Counted from the first letter of the stretch, positions 1 to 6,630 are shown. The stretch: DNA of 17,487 nt from an uncultured Ruminococcus sp. (GCF_934476685.1 NZ_CAKSNX010000019.1:1-17487); one strand, 5' to 3'. The notes: a model not told the origin generated them from the letters alone. Program-made: numbers and translations.

Positions 1-6
1 TGCCAT
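1..6 (-). CDS. Start of a leftward gene (partial, first two codons)
   Basis: Read on the minus strand, the first six bases give ATG GCA. An exact AGGAGG ribosome binding site lies 8 nt upstream (positions 15-20) and a good sigma-A promoter further back (29-58). Promoter, Shine-Dalgarno and start codon in the right order make a real gene start likely. Only Met-Ala is visible, so nothing can be said about the product. It is divergent from everything else in the window. Confidence 0.6.
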
Positions 7-28
7 TTTATTTTCCTCCTTTTTTTCT

Positions 29-58
29 ATTATACCACGGCTAAATGTTTTCTGTCTA
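29..58 (-). promoter_or_regulatory. Sigma-A promoter of the leftward partial gene
   Basis: On the minus strand, TAGACA (58-53) and a perfect TATAAT (34-29) are separated by 18 nt. Transcription would begin near position 22, just ahead of the AGGAGG at 20-15, giving a very short 5' leader of about 15 nt. Confidence 0.6.
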
Positions 59-69
59 ATTTATTATAG

Positions 70-132
70 ACGATACACGGCGTGAAGTACTACGGTTCGT
101 GGTCGGGTGTGAAGTCGGTAAAGACTAAGTGA
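70..132 (+). pseudogene. C-terminal relic of a fibronectin type III-like surface protein
   Basis: After an in-frame TAG at 67-69, 20 codons stay open to a TGA at 130-132 and end in GVKYYGSWSGVKSVKTK. This resembles the last strand of the Fn3 domains that end many secreted proteins of ruminococci and other clostridia, whose tails read roughly Y-Y-G-S-W-S-x-V-K-x-V-K-T-K. There is no start codon or ribosome binding site. The relic begins about 10 bases from the promoter of the leftward gene, as if the rest of the gene was removed at that seam. A terminator hairpin follows at 211-245. The Fn3 assignment is from memory of family tails and rests on few residues. Confidence 0.5.
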
Positions 133-210
133 CCGCATAGAAAACACAAATAAATAATGCTAGATCACTACTGAATAATTGACCGCCTAAATCCTGCATT
201 TATAAAAATC

Positions 211-245
211 GACCCTCTCGTCCATTTAGGCGTGAGGGTCTTTCT
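211..245 (+). terminator. Rho-independent terminator, possibly left over from the Fn3 relic
   Basis: A perfect 7-bp stem pairs GACCCTC (211-217) with GAGGGTC (234-240) around a 16-nt loop, followed by TTTCT. On the opposite strand the same hairpin is followed by GATTTTT, so it could act in both directions. Its loop contains ATTTAGGCG (224-232), which is complementary to CGCCTAAAT at 184-192. An alternative, mutually exclusive pairing is therefore possible. Confidence 0.5.
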
Positions 246-399
246 ATGCCCGTTTTAGCTGTAGATACCTCATCTCTTAAAAATATTAACAAAATCTCAA
301 AAAAATATAAACAGATCATTCCTTATATAGTAGTATTATTAAACTATATAGACAAAATGACCGTGCGTCACGCTGTCGGAAATAATGGAGGAGAAGAAT
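246..399 (+). other. Intergenic stretch before the dehydrogenase
   Basis: This AT-rich segment carries the ribosome binding site of the dehydrogenase (GGAGGAG, 387-393) at its end. Several TATA-like strings occur between about 325 and 350. None is preceded by a convincing -35 box at a suitable distance, so the dehydrogenase promoter was not located. No RNA gene was recognised. Confidence 0.4.
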
Positions 400-1518
400 A
401 TGACATACAACGAATTTTTGCCAAGCTACTCTATCGGCGACGACTGTTACAAAGAGATACCATATGTTACCCGACGTTATGGAAAAAAGGCTGTCGTTAT
501 CGGAGGAAAGACCGCTATGGAAAAGGCTAAGCCCGAACTGCTTGCGGCGCTGAAAGGCTCTGATATCGAGCTTGCCGACTTTATTTGGTACGGCGGCGAC
601 TCGAATTATGAGAACATTGAAATGCTCAAGGCTATGCCCGAAGTGCAGAATGCGGATATGGTTTTCGGCGTTGGCGGCGGACGCGCAGTCGATACTGTAA
701 AGACCCTCTGCGACCGCATGGACAAGCCGTTTTTCACTTTTCCGACCCTTGCTTCAAACTGCGCTTCATGCACAGCTATCTCGGTAATTTACAACGCCGA
801 CGGAACTTTTAAAGAATACGCTTACCTAAAAGCGCCCGCTCTGCACACTTTTATCAACACAAAGATAATCGCAGAGTCGCCCGAAAAGCTTTTCTGGGCA
901 GGTATCGGCGACGCTCTCAGCAAGGAATATGAAGTTGTTTTTGCCTGCCGCGATAAAGATATGATACACACCCCGCTGCTTGGCAAGGTGCTTGCTGCCG
1001 CCTGCACAGAGCCGCTTATCTCTTACGGAAAGAAAGCGCTGGAGGATTGCAGTAATAACCTTTCATCAAAAGACATCGAGCAGGTGGCGCTTGATATAAT
1101 AATCACAGCGGGCCTTGTTTCAAACTTTACCGTTCATCAGAACAACCCCGACCCGAAGGACGATTACTATTACAATTCCTCGCTTGCGCACTGCGTATAT
1201 TACGGCGCGTCGCTTTTCCCTAAGTGCGAGCATGCTCATCTTCATGGCGAGATAGTTTCATTCGGCGTGCTTTGCCTGCTTACCTATGACGGACAGCTTG
1301 AAGAGCGCAAGCGCATATTTGAATTTAATCACAGCATTGGTCTGCCATGCACTTTGGGCGAGATAGATCTTGCAGAAGATGACGTTGCGGCTATCGCACA
1401 CAAGGCGGCAAGCGTGGTCGAATGGACTTATGTTCCGGGCGAACCGACTGAGGAGAAGTTTGTCAAGGCGATACTTGATACCGACAAGGCAGGAAGAGAA
1501 TTTCTTGCGAAAGCGTGA
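400..1518 (+). CDS. Iron-containing (group III) alcohol dehydrogenase, glycerol-dehydrogenase-like
   Basis: This is a 372-residue cytoplasmic NAD(P)-dependent polyol/alcohol oxidoreductase of the GldA-like branch of the metal-dependent alcohol dehydrogenases; the length is normal. The nucleotide-binding loop GVGGGRAVDTVK is at residues 90-101, matching the GGGK-x-x-DT-x-K motif of glycerol dehydrogenases. Metal ligands are probably Asp171 (GIGDAL), His264 (SLAHCVYYG) and His282 (LHGEIVSFG), the usual D-H-H set. The start was placed at 400 because GGAGGAG (387-393) sits 6 nt ahead. An in-frame ATG at 385 overlaps that ribosome binding site and would add only five residues. The gene appears monocistronic or loosely linked to the acetyltransferase 199 bp downstream. 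The true substrate (glycerol, another polyol, or a glycerol-1-phosphate-like compound) cannot be read from the sequence. Some relatives are annotated only as 'iron-containing alcohol dehydrogenase'. Confidence 0.9.
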   Translation: MTYNEFLPSYSIGDDCYKEIPYVTRRYGKKAVVIGGKTAMEKAKPELLAALKGSDIELADFIWYGGDSNYENIEMLKAMPEVQNADMVFGVGGGRAVDTVKTLCDRMDKPFFTFPTLASNCASCTAISVIYNADGTFKEYAYLKAPALHTFINTKIIAESPEKLFWAGIGDALSKEYEVVFACRDKDMIHTPLLGKVLAAACTEPLISYGKKALEDCSNNLSSKDIEQVALDIIITAGLVSNFTVHQNNPDPKDDYYYNSSLAHCVYYGASLFPKCEHAHLHGEIVSFGVLCLLTYDGQLEERKRIFEFNHSIGLPCTLGEIDLAEDDVAAIAHKAASVVEWTYVPGEPTEEKFVKAILDTDKAGREFLAKA

Positions 1519-1604
1519 TACCGGCAGAACAGTTAGCGTATAATTAAACAAGCTGACAGAGCCTAACGGCTTTATCATAAAATTTTTGAATAGGAGAGTG
1601 CTTT

Positions 1605-1640
1605 TTGAACAAGTACAACACACCGGAGATTGCAGCGTAA
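1605..1640 (+). CDS. Possible 11-codon leader or relic peptide before the acetyltransferase
   Basis: A TTG start at 1605 follows a GGAG-type site at 1593-1596 and opens an 11-codon reading frame, MNKYNTPEIAA, ending at TAA 1638-1640. A 10-bp hairpin follows immediately. The M-x-K-Y-x-x-P-E-I beginning resembles the N-terminus of short clostridial and Bacteroides peptides sometimes annotated as candidate peptide precursors. Here the frame stops before any core region. It may be a truncated copy, a leader peptide, or chance. Confidence 0.2.
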   Translation: MNKYNTPEIAA

Positions 1641-1641
1641 C

Positions 1642-1674
1642 CGGGAGGTTTACGGCAGTCTTTCAAACCTCCCG
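1642..1674 (+). other. 10-bp stem-loop in the leader of the acetyltransferase gene
   Basis: CGGGAGGTTT (1642-1651) pairs perfectly with AAACCTCCCG (1665-1674) around a 13-nt loop. No run of T follows, so it is not a standard intrinsic terminator. It lies 44 nt upstream of the acetyltransferase start and directly after the small TTG frame. An RNA-processing, stability or attenuation role is possible but not shown. Confidence 0.45.
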
Positions 1675-1717
1675 CTGAGAAGCAGTTGAGTATAACAACC
1701 ATTCAGGAGGTAAAACA

Positions 1718-2341
1718 ATGAATAAAAATATCGTGATACGTTTGGAGAAAAAGGAAGAACGCCATGAGGTCGAGAACCTAGTCAGGGAAAGCTTTTGGAA
1801 CGTCTATCGTCCGGGCTGTCTGGAACATTTTGTGCTTCATGAGCTGAGGAACGACGCGGATTTTGTGCCGCAGCTTGATCTTGTAATGCTGCTTGACGGC
1901 AGGATAATAGGGCAGAACGTGTTCGTGCGTGCGGCGATAAAGTCGGACAGCGGCGAAGATCTGCCGATTATGACGATGGGGCCTATCTGCATAGCGCCCG
2001 AGTTCAAGCGGCAGGGCTACGGAAAGATACTGCTCGACTATTCCCTCGAAAGGGCGAAAGAAATGGGCTGCGGAGCGGTGTGCTTTGAGGGCAGCATCGG
2101 CTTTTACGGCAAAAGCGGCTTCACATATGCAAGCGAATACGGCATAAGATACCACGGCTTGCCCGAGGGTGCGGATCAGTCATTTTTCCTCTGCAAAGAG
2201 CTTGCCGCAGGCTATCTTGAAGGCGCGACGGGCGAATACTCAACGCCCGCAGGCTATTTCGTTGACGAGGCGGCGGCTGAGGAGTTTGACAAGCAGTTTC
2301 CGCCGAAAGAAAAGCTAAAGCTCGATGGGCAGATATTCTGA
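1718..2341 (+). CDS. GNAT-family N-acetyltransferase
   Basis: This 207-residue cytoplasmic protein transfers an acetyl group from acetyl-CoA to an amine acceptor that cannot be predicted. GNAT motif A is clear: a beta strand (TMGPICIAPEF, about 86-96) followed by the pyrophosphate-binding loop RQGYG (98-102) and an alpha helix (LLDYSLERAKEMG). Motif B is represented by FYGKSGF at 129-135, the usual site of the late Tyr in this fold. The C-terminal part (about 150-207) is longer than a minimal GNAT and resembles YhbS-like members. CAGGAGG lies 7 nt upstream of the ATG. The gene ends in a strong terminator. Codon use and composition match the dehydrogenase upstream rather than the AT-rich genes downstream. 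Confidence 0.88.
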   Translation: MNKNIVIRLEKKEERHEVENLVRESFWNVYRPGCLEHFVLHELRNDADFVPQLDLVMLLDGRIIGQNVFVRAAIKSDSGEDLPIMTMGPICIAPEFKRQGYGKILLDYSLERAKEMGCGAVCFEGSIGFYGKSGFTYASEYGIRYHGLPEGADQSFFLCKELAAGYLEGATGEYSTPAGYFVDEAAAEEFDKQFPPKEKLKLDGQIF

Positions 2342-2363
2342 ACTAAAACGATAAAATGACAAA

Positions 2364-2397
2364 GGCTCTCTGCCAGATGCGGCGGAGAGCCTTTTTT
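2364..2397 (+). terminator. Strong rho-independent terminator after the acetyltransferase
   Basis: An 11-bp stem (2364-2374 with 2381-2391, one G-U pair) closes a 6-nt loop and is followed directly by six T (2392-2397). It sits 22 nt after the acetyltransferase stop codon and separates that transcription unit from the promoter at 2476. Confidence 0.92.
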
Positions 2398-2475
2398 GCT
2401 GTGCGATCGACATTTCAGCGTGAGCGTGATCTGTTTGATCTGTTCAAGGCGGGGTGACTGTTCGGCTGTTTTTTA

Positions 2476-2505
2476 TTGACTGAAAGGCGTGAAATGTGTT
2501 ATAAT
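2476..2505 (+). promoter_or_regulatory. Sigma-A promoter for the chimeric GNAT/membrane protein pair
   Basis: TTGACT (2476-2481) and a perfect TATAAT (2500-2505) are spaced by 18 nt. The predicted start, near 2512, leaves a 5' leader of about 27 nt containing GGAGGG ahead of the ATG at 2539. A short direct repeat (GATCTGTT twice) lies upstream at about 2429-2446. Confidence 0.72.
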
Positions 2506-2538
2506 TATGACAGAGAAAATGTCCGCGGAGGGATAAAT

Positions 2539-2838
2539 ATGCTGAATTACCGAAAAATAGAGCCTGCCGATGACAAGGCGCTTGCAGAGCTTATACGCAC
2601 AAATTTGGAGTACTACCATCTTGACATTGCGGGTACGGTGTATTTTGACCCCGAGCTTGACCATCTCAGTGATTTTTACAATGCTATCTCCGAAAAAGCA
2701 TTTTATAATTTTAGGCATACTGCACCTGATTGGTATGAGGATCGTTTATTTGATGATGATAAACAGATTGCACAGGACAACATCAACACTTTAAAATCTA
2801 TTTATGACAATAATAATTTAGGAGTGATATATTGTTAA
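2539..2838 (+). pseudogene. Truncated, chimeric GNAT acetyltransferase gene
   Basis: The frame encodes 99 residues from the ATG at 2539, preceded by GGAGGG. The first 50-odd residues (MLNYRKIEPADDKALAELIR, then LDHLSDFYNA) look like the N-terminal beta1-alpha1-alpha2 part of a GNAT acetyltransferase. From about residue 53-57 (DNA about 2695-2710) the family resemblance stops and the DNA becomes distinctly AT-rich. The C-terminal part, including RHTAPDWYEDRLFDDDKQ, has no acetyl-CoA-binding RxxGxG loop. The enzyme therefore cannot be functional as a GNAT. It looks like a 5' GNAT fragment joined in frame to the 3' end of an unrelated gene. The stop codon overlaps the TTG start of the next gene by 7 bp, so translation of the tail may still feed the membrane protein. 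Confidence 0.6.
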
Positions 2839-3542
2839 AGGCTGGAGAAAGACTACTTCGAAATTTAGCTAAGCAAGAATATAAAATTGGTGCTCTAAAG
2901 ACAGTCATTGTTGTTTCGGTTATATTGAGTGTAATATCCGGTATAATTTTCGCTGTTATGCTAATAAAAATGAATGTTGAAGGAGTTGATAGTTTAAAGT
3001 ATGTGATATACTTGATAGTAATTGATTTAATATTTAGTTTTTTACTTTATTTTTCTTGTACAGTAATAGTAATATCATTTATACAAACTCTATTACCACG
3101 AAATGTGCTAACTAAAATAATATGTTTTATCTTATCCGTAATCGTCTTTTTATGCTTTTCACAATCTTACCAGAAAATCTATGCTGAAAATACGGCTGAT
3201 TCTAAAGGTTCATTTAGCTTTAGCGCAGATTTAAAATTTATACAAAAATATTTTGAATATCCTGATGATACTATTGAACAGGCAGAATATTATATGTATG
3301 TTTCAAACTGTAGATATTCAACATCAATTTGTTTTGTAAATATGGATTTTACTGATATTAAAAGTGGAAACAATGTTGAACTCGTTATGCCTAAAATTTT
3401 TCAAACGTTAATACGTGATTGGAAGCGAAAAGCTGATAAAGATTTTATAAAATTAGATATTTGTGTATATCAAAATAGTCGTGTGGTGACATCATATGAT
3501 TATTCTGTAATTTCTAAAGAAGAAATTGCAGAATATGAATAA
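2832..3542 (+). CDS. Unknown three-helix membrane protein
   Basis: I do not recognise this 236-residue protein. It has three predicted membrane helices near residues 21-46, 57-87 and 93-112. A soluble C-terminal domain of about 120 residues follows; with the N-terminus inside, it would lie outside the membrane. The C-terminal domain contains two Cys (160 and 167, in NCRYSTSICF) that could pair if extracytoplasmic, but it has no known motif. The TTG start at 2832 is chosen because TAGGAG (2819-2824) precedes it by 7 nt; it overlaps the upstream stop, which suggests translational coupling. Base composition is much more AT-rich than the genes before it, a sign of separate origin. A sensor, immunity or envelope role is conceivable, but none is supported. 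Confidence 0.7.
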   Translation: MLKAGERLLRNLAKQEYKIGALKTVIVVSVILSVISGIIFAVMLIKMNVEGVDSLKYVIYLIVIDLIFSFLLYFSCTVIVISFIQTLLPRNVLTKIICFILSVIVFLCFSQSYQKIYAENTADSKGSFSFSADLKFIQKYFEYPDDTIEQAEYYMYVSNCRYSTSICFVNMDFTDIKSGNNVELVMPKIFQTLIRDWKRKADKDFIKLDICVYQNSRVVTSYDYSVISKEEIAEYE

Positions 3543-3622
3543 GTATTTAGTCTCCGCCAAATAACCTCCCAACCTACCCAGCAACACCCAATAGACTAAA
3601 CTAGAAGTAACAAAAAGTCTAA

Positions 3623-3712
3623 TTGGAGTTGACAATCCACATCGGTGGTGCATGGGGGAATGAACAGGTTTTATTTGAAGAAGTTGTAAGGACTGACTAT
3701 ATTAAGGTATAG
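3623..3712 (+). pseudogene. Relic of the 3' end of an unidentified gene
   Basis: Directly after an in-frame TAA, 29 codons run open to TAG at 3710-3712 and read like an ordinary protein tail (HIGGAWGNEQVLFEEVVRTD, then YIKV). There is no ribosome binding site or conventional ATG start. A terminator follows 31 nt later. Codon content is protein-like (GGT GGT GCA TGG GGG, then GAA GAA GTT GTA), unlike the surrounding spacer. The parent protein was not recognised. Confidence 0.3.
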
Positions 3713-3743
3713 CGGCAGAACACGTCAATAAGTATAATTGAGC

Positions 3744-3783
3744 AAAGCTGCTGTCTGAAAGCAAAGATGGCAGCTTTTATTGA
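3744..3783 (+). terminator. Rho-independent terminator upstream of the polysaccharide operon
   Basis: A 13-bp stem with two G-U pairs (3744-3756 with 3765-3777) closes an 8-nt loop and runs into TTTTATT. It insulates the polysaccharide promoter from transcription of the membrane-protein unit. Confidence 0.8.
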
Positions 3784-3951
3784 TGTAACAATATCGTTTG
3801 TATGTGCGCAAAATCGGTCAGAACAGTTTAAAACAGTGCAATACGATAATATGTTCGGGTGTAAAATCTCTAAATTCTAAAGTTGACCGGTGCGCAGTTT
3901 CGTCAGATTTAATGAATTCCATAAATTGATTACTTTATTGCACTAAAGCCG

Positions 3952-3980
3952 TTGACAGATTGACGTTAAAATGGTATAAT
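3952..3980 (+). promoter_or_regulatory. Perfect consensus sigma-A promoter of the polysaccharide operon
   Basis: TTGACA (3952-3957), a 17-nt spacer and TATAAT (3975-3980) match the housekeeping consensus exactly. Transcription should start near 3987, leaving a leader of about 135 nt before the first gene. No other good promoter is seen before the gap at 10.6 kb, so the genes from 4123 to 10553 are probably one transcript. Confidence 0.92.
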
Positions 3981-4026
3981 GGTTAATGAAATATTTTTGA
4001 ATTATTTGTGAGTATTAGGTTGATAA

Positions 4027-4068
4027 ATGGTGAGAAATGTTAACATATATGAGGACGAACGCAAATAA
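4027..4068 (+). other. Possible 13-codon leader frame in the polysaccharide operon
   Basis: Within the long leader, ATG at 4027 opens a 13-codon frame (MVRNVNIYEDERK) ending at TAA 4066-4068. It is preceded only by a weak AGGTTGAT. It lies 54 nt before the first gene. It may be a regulatory upstream frame or chance. Confidence 0.2.
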
Positions 4069-4122
4069 TAAGGATGTTTTCATTATAGTTTGTAAAAAAT
4101 GAATTATTAGGTGGTGAAACAA

Positions 4123-4797
4123 ATGAATGGGATTGCTGAATTGGAGTATGAACTAGAACAAATCAATACCTGTAAAAAACGCAGATCGTATCTTTTTGTA
4201 AAACGAGCAATTGATATTATTTGTTCTTTATTTGCAATTATTCTTTTGTCACCTATATATTTGATCATTGCTTTAGCGGTGTACATAAGTGATCCCGGTA
4301 AGGTATTATATGGTCAAACCCGTGTAGGAAAGAATGGAGTTACTTTTTCTATGTGGAAGTTCAGAAGTATGTATATCGGTTCGGACAAAATGATCGACAA
4401 ACTTTCACCTGAACAAATCCAGCAGTATAAAACTGAATTTAAAATTGATAATGACCCTCGAATCACTAAGGTTGGAAAAATAATACGAAAATTGAGCTTA
4501 GATGAACTTCCTCAGTTTGTTAATGTTCTCAAAGGAGAAATGAGCCTTGTTGGTCCAAGGCCAATAATAGAATCTGAAATAAAAACGTATTATTCAAAAA
4601 GTTATAAGAAGCTGCTTTCTGTTAAGCCTGGTGTTACTGGATATTGGCAGGCTTATGCACGAAATAATGCAACCTATCAGTCTGGTGAACGTCAAAGAAT
4701 GGAGATGTATTATATTGATAATGCATCTTTGTTACTGGATATAAAAATTCTCTTTCAAACTGTAATATCTGTGTTAAAAAAGAATGGAGCACAGTAA
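4123..4797 (+). CDS. Polyprenyl-phosphate sugar-phosphate transferase (small initiating transferase)
   Basis: This 224-residue protein should start the repeat unit by moving a sugar-1-phosphate from a UDP-sugar to undecaprenyl phosphate on the inner membrane leaflet. It is the short, single-domain form (bacterial sugar transferase domain). One membrane or re-entrant helix spans about 29-56, with the Ser-Pro (43-44) typical of the kink. KFRSM is at 79-83, the catalytic Asp-Glu pair at 127-128 (LSLDELPQ), SLVGPRP at 141-147, and KPGVTGYWQ at 168-176. The ATG at 4123 is preferred because AGGTGG (4109-4114) precedes it by 8 nt; in-frame GTGs at 4111 and 4114 overlap that site. It is first in the operon, as is common in clostridial capsule and exopolysaccharide loci. 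The sugar transferred is not readable. Confidence 0.93.
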   Translation: MNGIAELEYELEQINTCKKRRSYLFVKRAIDIICSLFAIILLSPIYLIIALAVYISDPGKVLYGQTRVGKNGVTFSMWKFRSMYIGSDKMIDKLSPEQIQQYKTEFKIDNDPRITKVGKIIRKLSLDELPQFVNVLKGEMSLVGPRPIIESEIKTYYSKSYKKLLSVKPGVTGYWQAYARNNATYQSGERQRMEMYYIDNASLLLDIKILFQTVISVLKKNGAQ

Positions 4798-4827
4798 ATT
4801 AATTAACTATGATTAAGGAGTAGATAT

Positions 4828-5832
4828 ATGAACTACATCATTTTTGGCGGTTCCGGTTTTATTGGTACACATTTGATTCACCTTTTAACGAACGAATGTG
4901 TGCAGCTTGGTGATAAAATATATGATCTTGACATTGTAATGCCTGGAGAAGAAGGTGTCGTTCCTGGTGTTGTTGAGAAAAACGAAGGTGTAGATTACAT
5001 CCGTCTTGATGTGCGTAAGCCAATTGATTTTAAATTCAATCCAACAAAAGATGACATTATTTTCAACCTTGCAGCAGTTCATCGTACTCCTGGTCATCCA
5101 GATCATGCTTATTTTGAAACAAACATACGTGGAGCAGAAAATGTTACAGACTTTGCTGAGAAATATGGTATAAATAAAATTCTTTTCACAAGTTCTATTG
5201 CTCCATATGGTGCTGCCGAGGAACTTAAAACCGAAGAAACACTTCCTACACCGAATACTCCTTATGGTATAAGCAAGCTGGTTGCAGAAAAGATACATGA
5301 GAAGTGGCAGGCAAAAGATAATGATAGGGAACTCACTATTGTTCGCCCAGGTATTGTTTATGGCAAGGGTGAGCATGGAAATATGACTCGTTTATACAGC
5401 GGTCAGAAAAAGAGATACTTTTTCTACGCAGGAAGAAAAGATACAGTAAAAGCTTGCATATATGTTAAAGAGCTTGTTAAATTCTTTAAGTATCGTATGA
5501 TAGATAATGATTTCAAGGGAACGGATGTATTCAATTGTACATTTGAACCTGCGTACAATATTGAGCAGATCTGTACAACTATGCAGAAAGCAACGGGAAT
5601 GAAAAGACACATCCCTCTTATTCCAGGTGGATTACTTATGACTGCCGCAACTATTCTCGGTCCTATTGGTGGTAAAAAGGTAGGCATACATCCAGCGAGA
5701 GTTAAGAAATTGATGATAAGTACAAATATCTGCGGAAAGAAATTAGCAAACTGTGGATATAAATTTCATTACAGCTTTGAGGATACTTTCAAGGACTGGT
5801 TTGAAGATTGCGATAAGGAAGGTTTGTTTTAA
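4828..5832 (+). CDS. NAD-dependent epimerase/dehydratase (extended SDR)
   Basis: This 334-residue extended short-chain dehydrogenase/reductase is expected to modify a nucleotide-linked or lipid-linked sugar. The Rossmann loop GGSGFIG is at residues 7-13. The active site is complete: TSS at 121-123 and Y146-x-x-x-K150 (PYGISK). NLAAVH (80-85) is the usual loop contacting the cofactor. Two hydrophobic stretches near 267-283 (PGGLLMTAATILG) may contact the membrane, as in sugar epimerases acting near polyprenyl carriers. It lies 30 bp after the initiating transferase with an AAGGAG site. The enzyme could be a 4-epimerase, a dehydratase or a reductase; the motifs do not decide which. Confidence 0.88.
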   Translation: MNYIIFGGSGFIGTHLIHLLTNECVQLGDKIYDLDIVMPGEEGVVPGVVEKNEGVDYIRLDVRKPIDFKFNPTKDDIIFNLAAVHRTPGHPDHAYFETNIRGAENVTDFAEKYGINKILFTSSIAPYGAAEELKTEETLPTPNTPYGISKLVAEKIHEKWQAKDNDRELTIVRPGIVYGKGEHGNMTRLYSGQKKRYFFYAGRKDTVKACIYVKELVKFFKYRMIDNDFKGTDVFNCTFEPAYNIEQICTTMQKATGMKRHIPLIPGGLLMTAATILGPIGGKKVGIHPARVKKLMISTNICGKKLANCGYKFHYSFEDTFKDWFEDCDKEGLF

Positions 5833-5853
5833 CAATAAGGGGGTGCATTTTTT

Positions 5854-6615
5854 GTGGGATTAAAATTTTCAGTAGTTACTGTTGTTTATAATGCTGAAGC
5901 GGCAATTAGCAAGACGATGGAATCTGTTTTAGCACAGACATATAAACCATATGAATACATAATTATTGATGGTAAATCGACAGATAATAGCTTGCAGATC
6001 ATTTCTCAATTTAAAAGCAAATTTGAGGAAAAAGGCATTGAATTAAAAATTATAAGTGAGAAGGATACTGGCATTTACAATGCAATGAATAAAGGAATAA
6101 AGTATGCTGCGGGAGATTTTATCTCTTTTTTAAATGCCGGAGATTGGTATGAAAAAGATGCTTTGCAGAACATTAATGCACTCTATCAAAAAGAATCATT
6201 TGATTTGACCTATGGTGGGCTTCATTACATAAATCCAAATGGAACGATTACAAATAAAATGTCTAAGGATGATTCAAAGGGAATTGTTACAAGCAGACAT
6301 TGGAACCATCCAAGTATGTTTTTAAAAACAGAACTCTATAAAAAGTATGGTTTTAATGAGAAGTTTAGAGCATATGCTGACTTTGATCTGTATTTAAAAA
6401 TGAGAAAAAAAGGTGTTAAGATTTGTGTGTCAGATAATATAATCACAAATTTTGTTGCAGACGGAGTAAGCACGAATACGAATATGAAAAAGGTGCTTGG
6501 ACGTGCTAAAGAAAAATATAGGGCTTATCGAGGGAATGGATATTCTGCACTTTACTGGTTTGAGTCTTATGGCTGGGAAGTATTTAAGGCTATTTATTTT
6601 TCTATCAGAAGTTGA
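5854..6615 (+). CDS. GT2-family glycosyltransferase (WcaA/WcaE-like)
   Basis: This 253-residue GT-A fold enzyme adds one sugar from a nucleotide donor to the lipid-linked unit at the cytoplasmic face. SVVTVVYNAEAAI opens the domain (6-18). The donor-binding DGKSTDNS is at 39-46. DTGIYNAMNKG (71-81) is a hallmark of one GT2 subgroup, and NAGDWY (94-99) holds the metal-binding equivalent of DXD. YADFDLYLKM (about 172-181) supplies the acceptor-side acidic residues. It starts at GTG 5854, behind AAGGGGGTG. A basic C-terminus suggests peripheral membrane contact. The gene is tightly packed, 21 bp after the epimerase and 15 bp before the acyltransferase. Confidence 0.92.
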   Translation: MGLKFSVVTVVYNAEAAISKTMESVLAQTYKPYEYIIIDGKSTDNSLQIISQFKSKFEEKGIELKIISEKDTGIYNAMNKGIKYAAGDFISFLNAGDWYEKDALQNINALYQKESFDLTYGGLHYINPNGTITNKMSKDDSKGIVTSRHWNHPSMFLKTELYKKYGFNEKFRAYADFDLYLKMRKKGVKICVSDNIITNFVADGVSTNTNMKKVLGRAKEKYRAYRGNGYSALYWFESYGWEVFKAIYFSIRS

Positions 6616-6630
6616 ATTGGGAGATAAGTT

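Larger units (their letters stand above)
3543..4122 (+). other. Junction region between the membrane protein and the polysaccharide operon
   Basis: This 580-bp stretch holds, in order: an 8-bp inverted repeat (TTTAGTCT 3546-3553 with AGACTAAA 3593-3600) enclosing a C-rich, CCC-repeating segment; a 29-codon gene-tail relic (3623-3712); a terminator (3744-3783); about 165 bp in which only a spaced 6-bp inverted repeat (CGGTCA near 3817, TGACCG near 3883) stands out; the consensus promoter at 3952-3980; and the roughly 135-nt operon leader. No tRNA or recognisable riboswitch was found. Confidence 0.6.

Noticed and set aside
179..206. Promoter-like TTGACC-16-TATAAA upstream of the dehydrogenase
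   Set aside because: Its transcription start would fall within the terminator stem at 211-217, so any transcript would be poorly placed. Judged fortuitous in AT-rich DNA.
246..530. 94-codon + strand frame before and into the dehydrogenase
   Set aside because: It overlaps the dehydrogenase in another frame, begins inside the terminator tail, and lacks a ribosome binding site.
1778..2155. 125-codon minus-strand frame in the acetyltransferase gene
   Set aside because: It is a shadow of the GNAT coding frame in GC-rich DNA, with no start signals.
3546..3600. 8-bp inverted repeat around a CCC-rich segment, considered as a CRISPR-like or riboswitch element
   Set aside because: There is only one pair of arms, no repeated units, and a 39-nt unstructured loop. 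It does not match any riboswitch core I know.
4885..5376. 163-codon minus-strand frame inside the epimerase gene
   Set aside because: It runs opposite to a well-conserved SDR gene, is Cys/Phe/Asn-rich, and lacks a translation signal.
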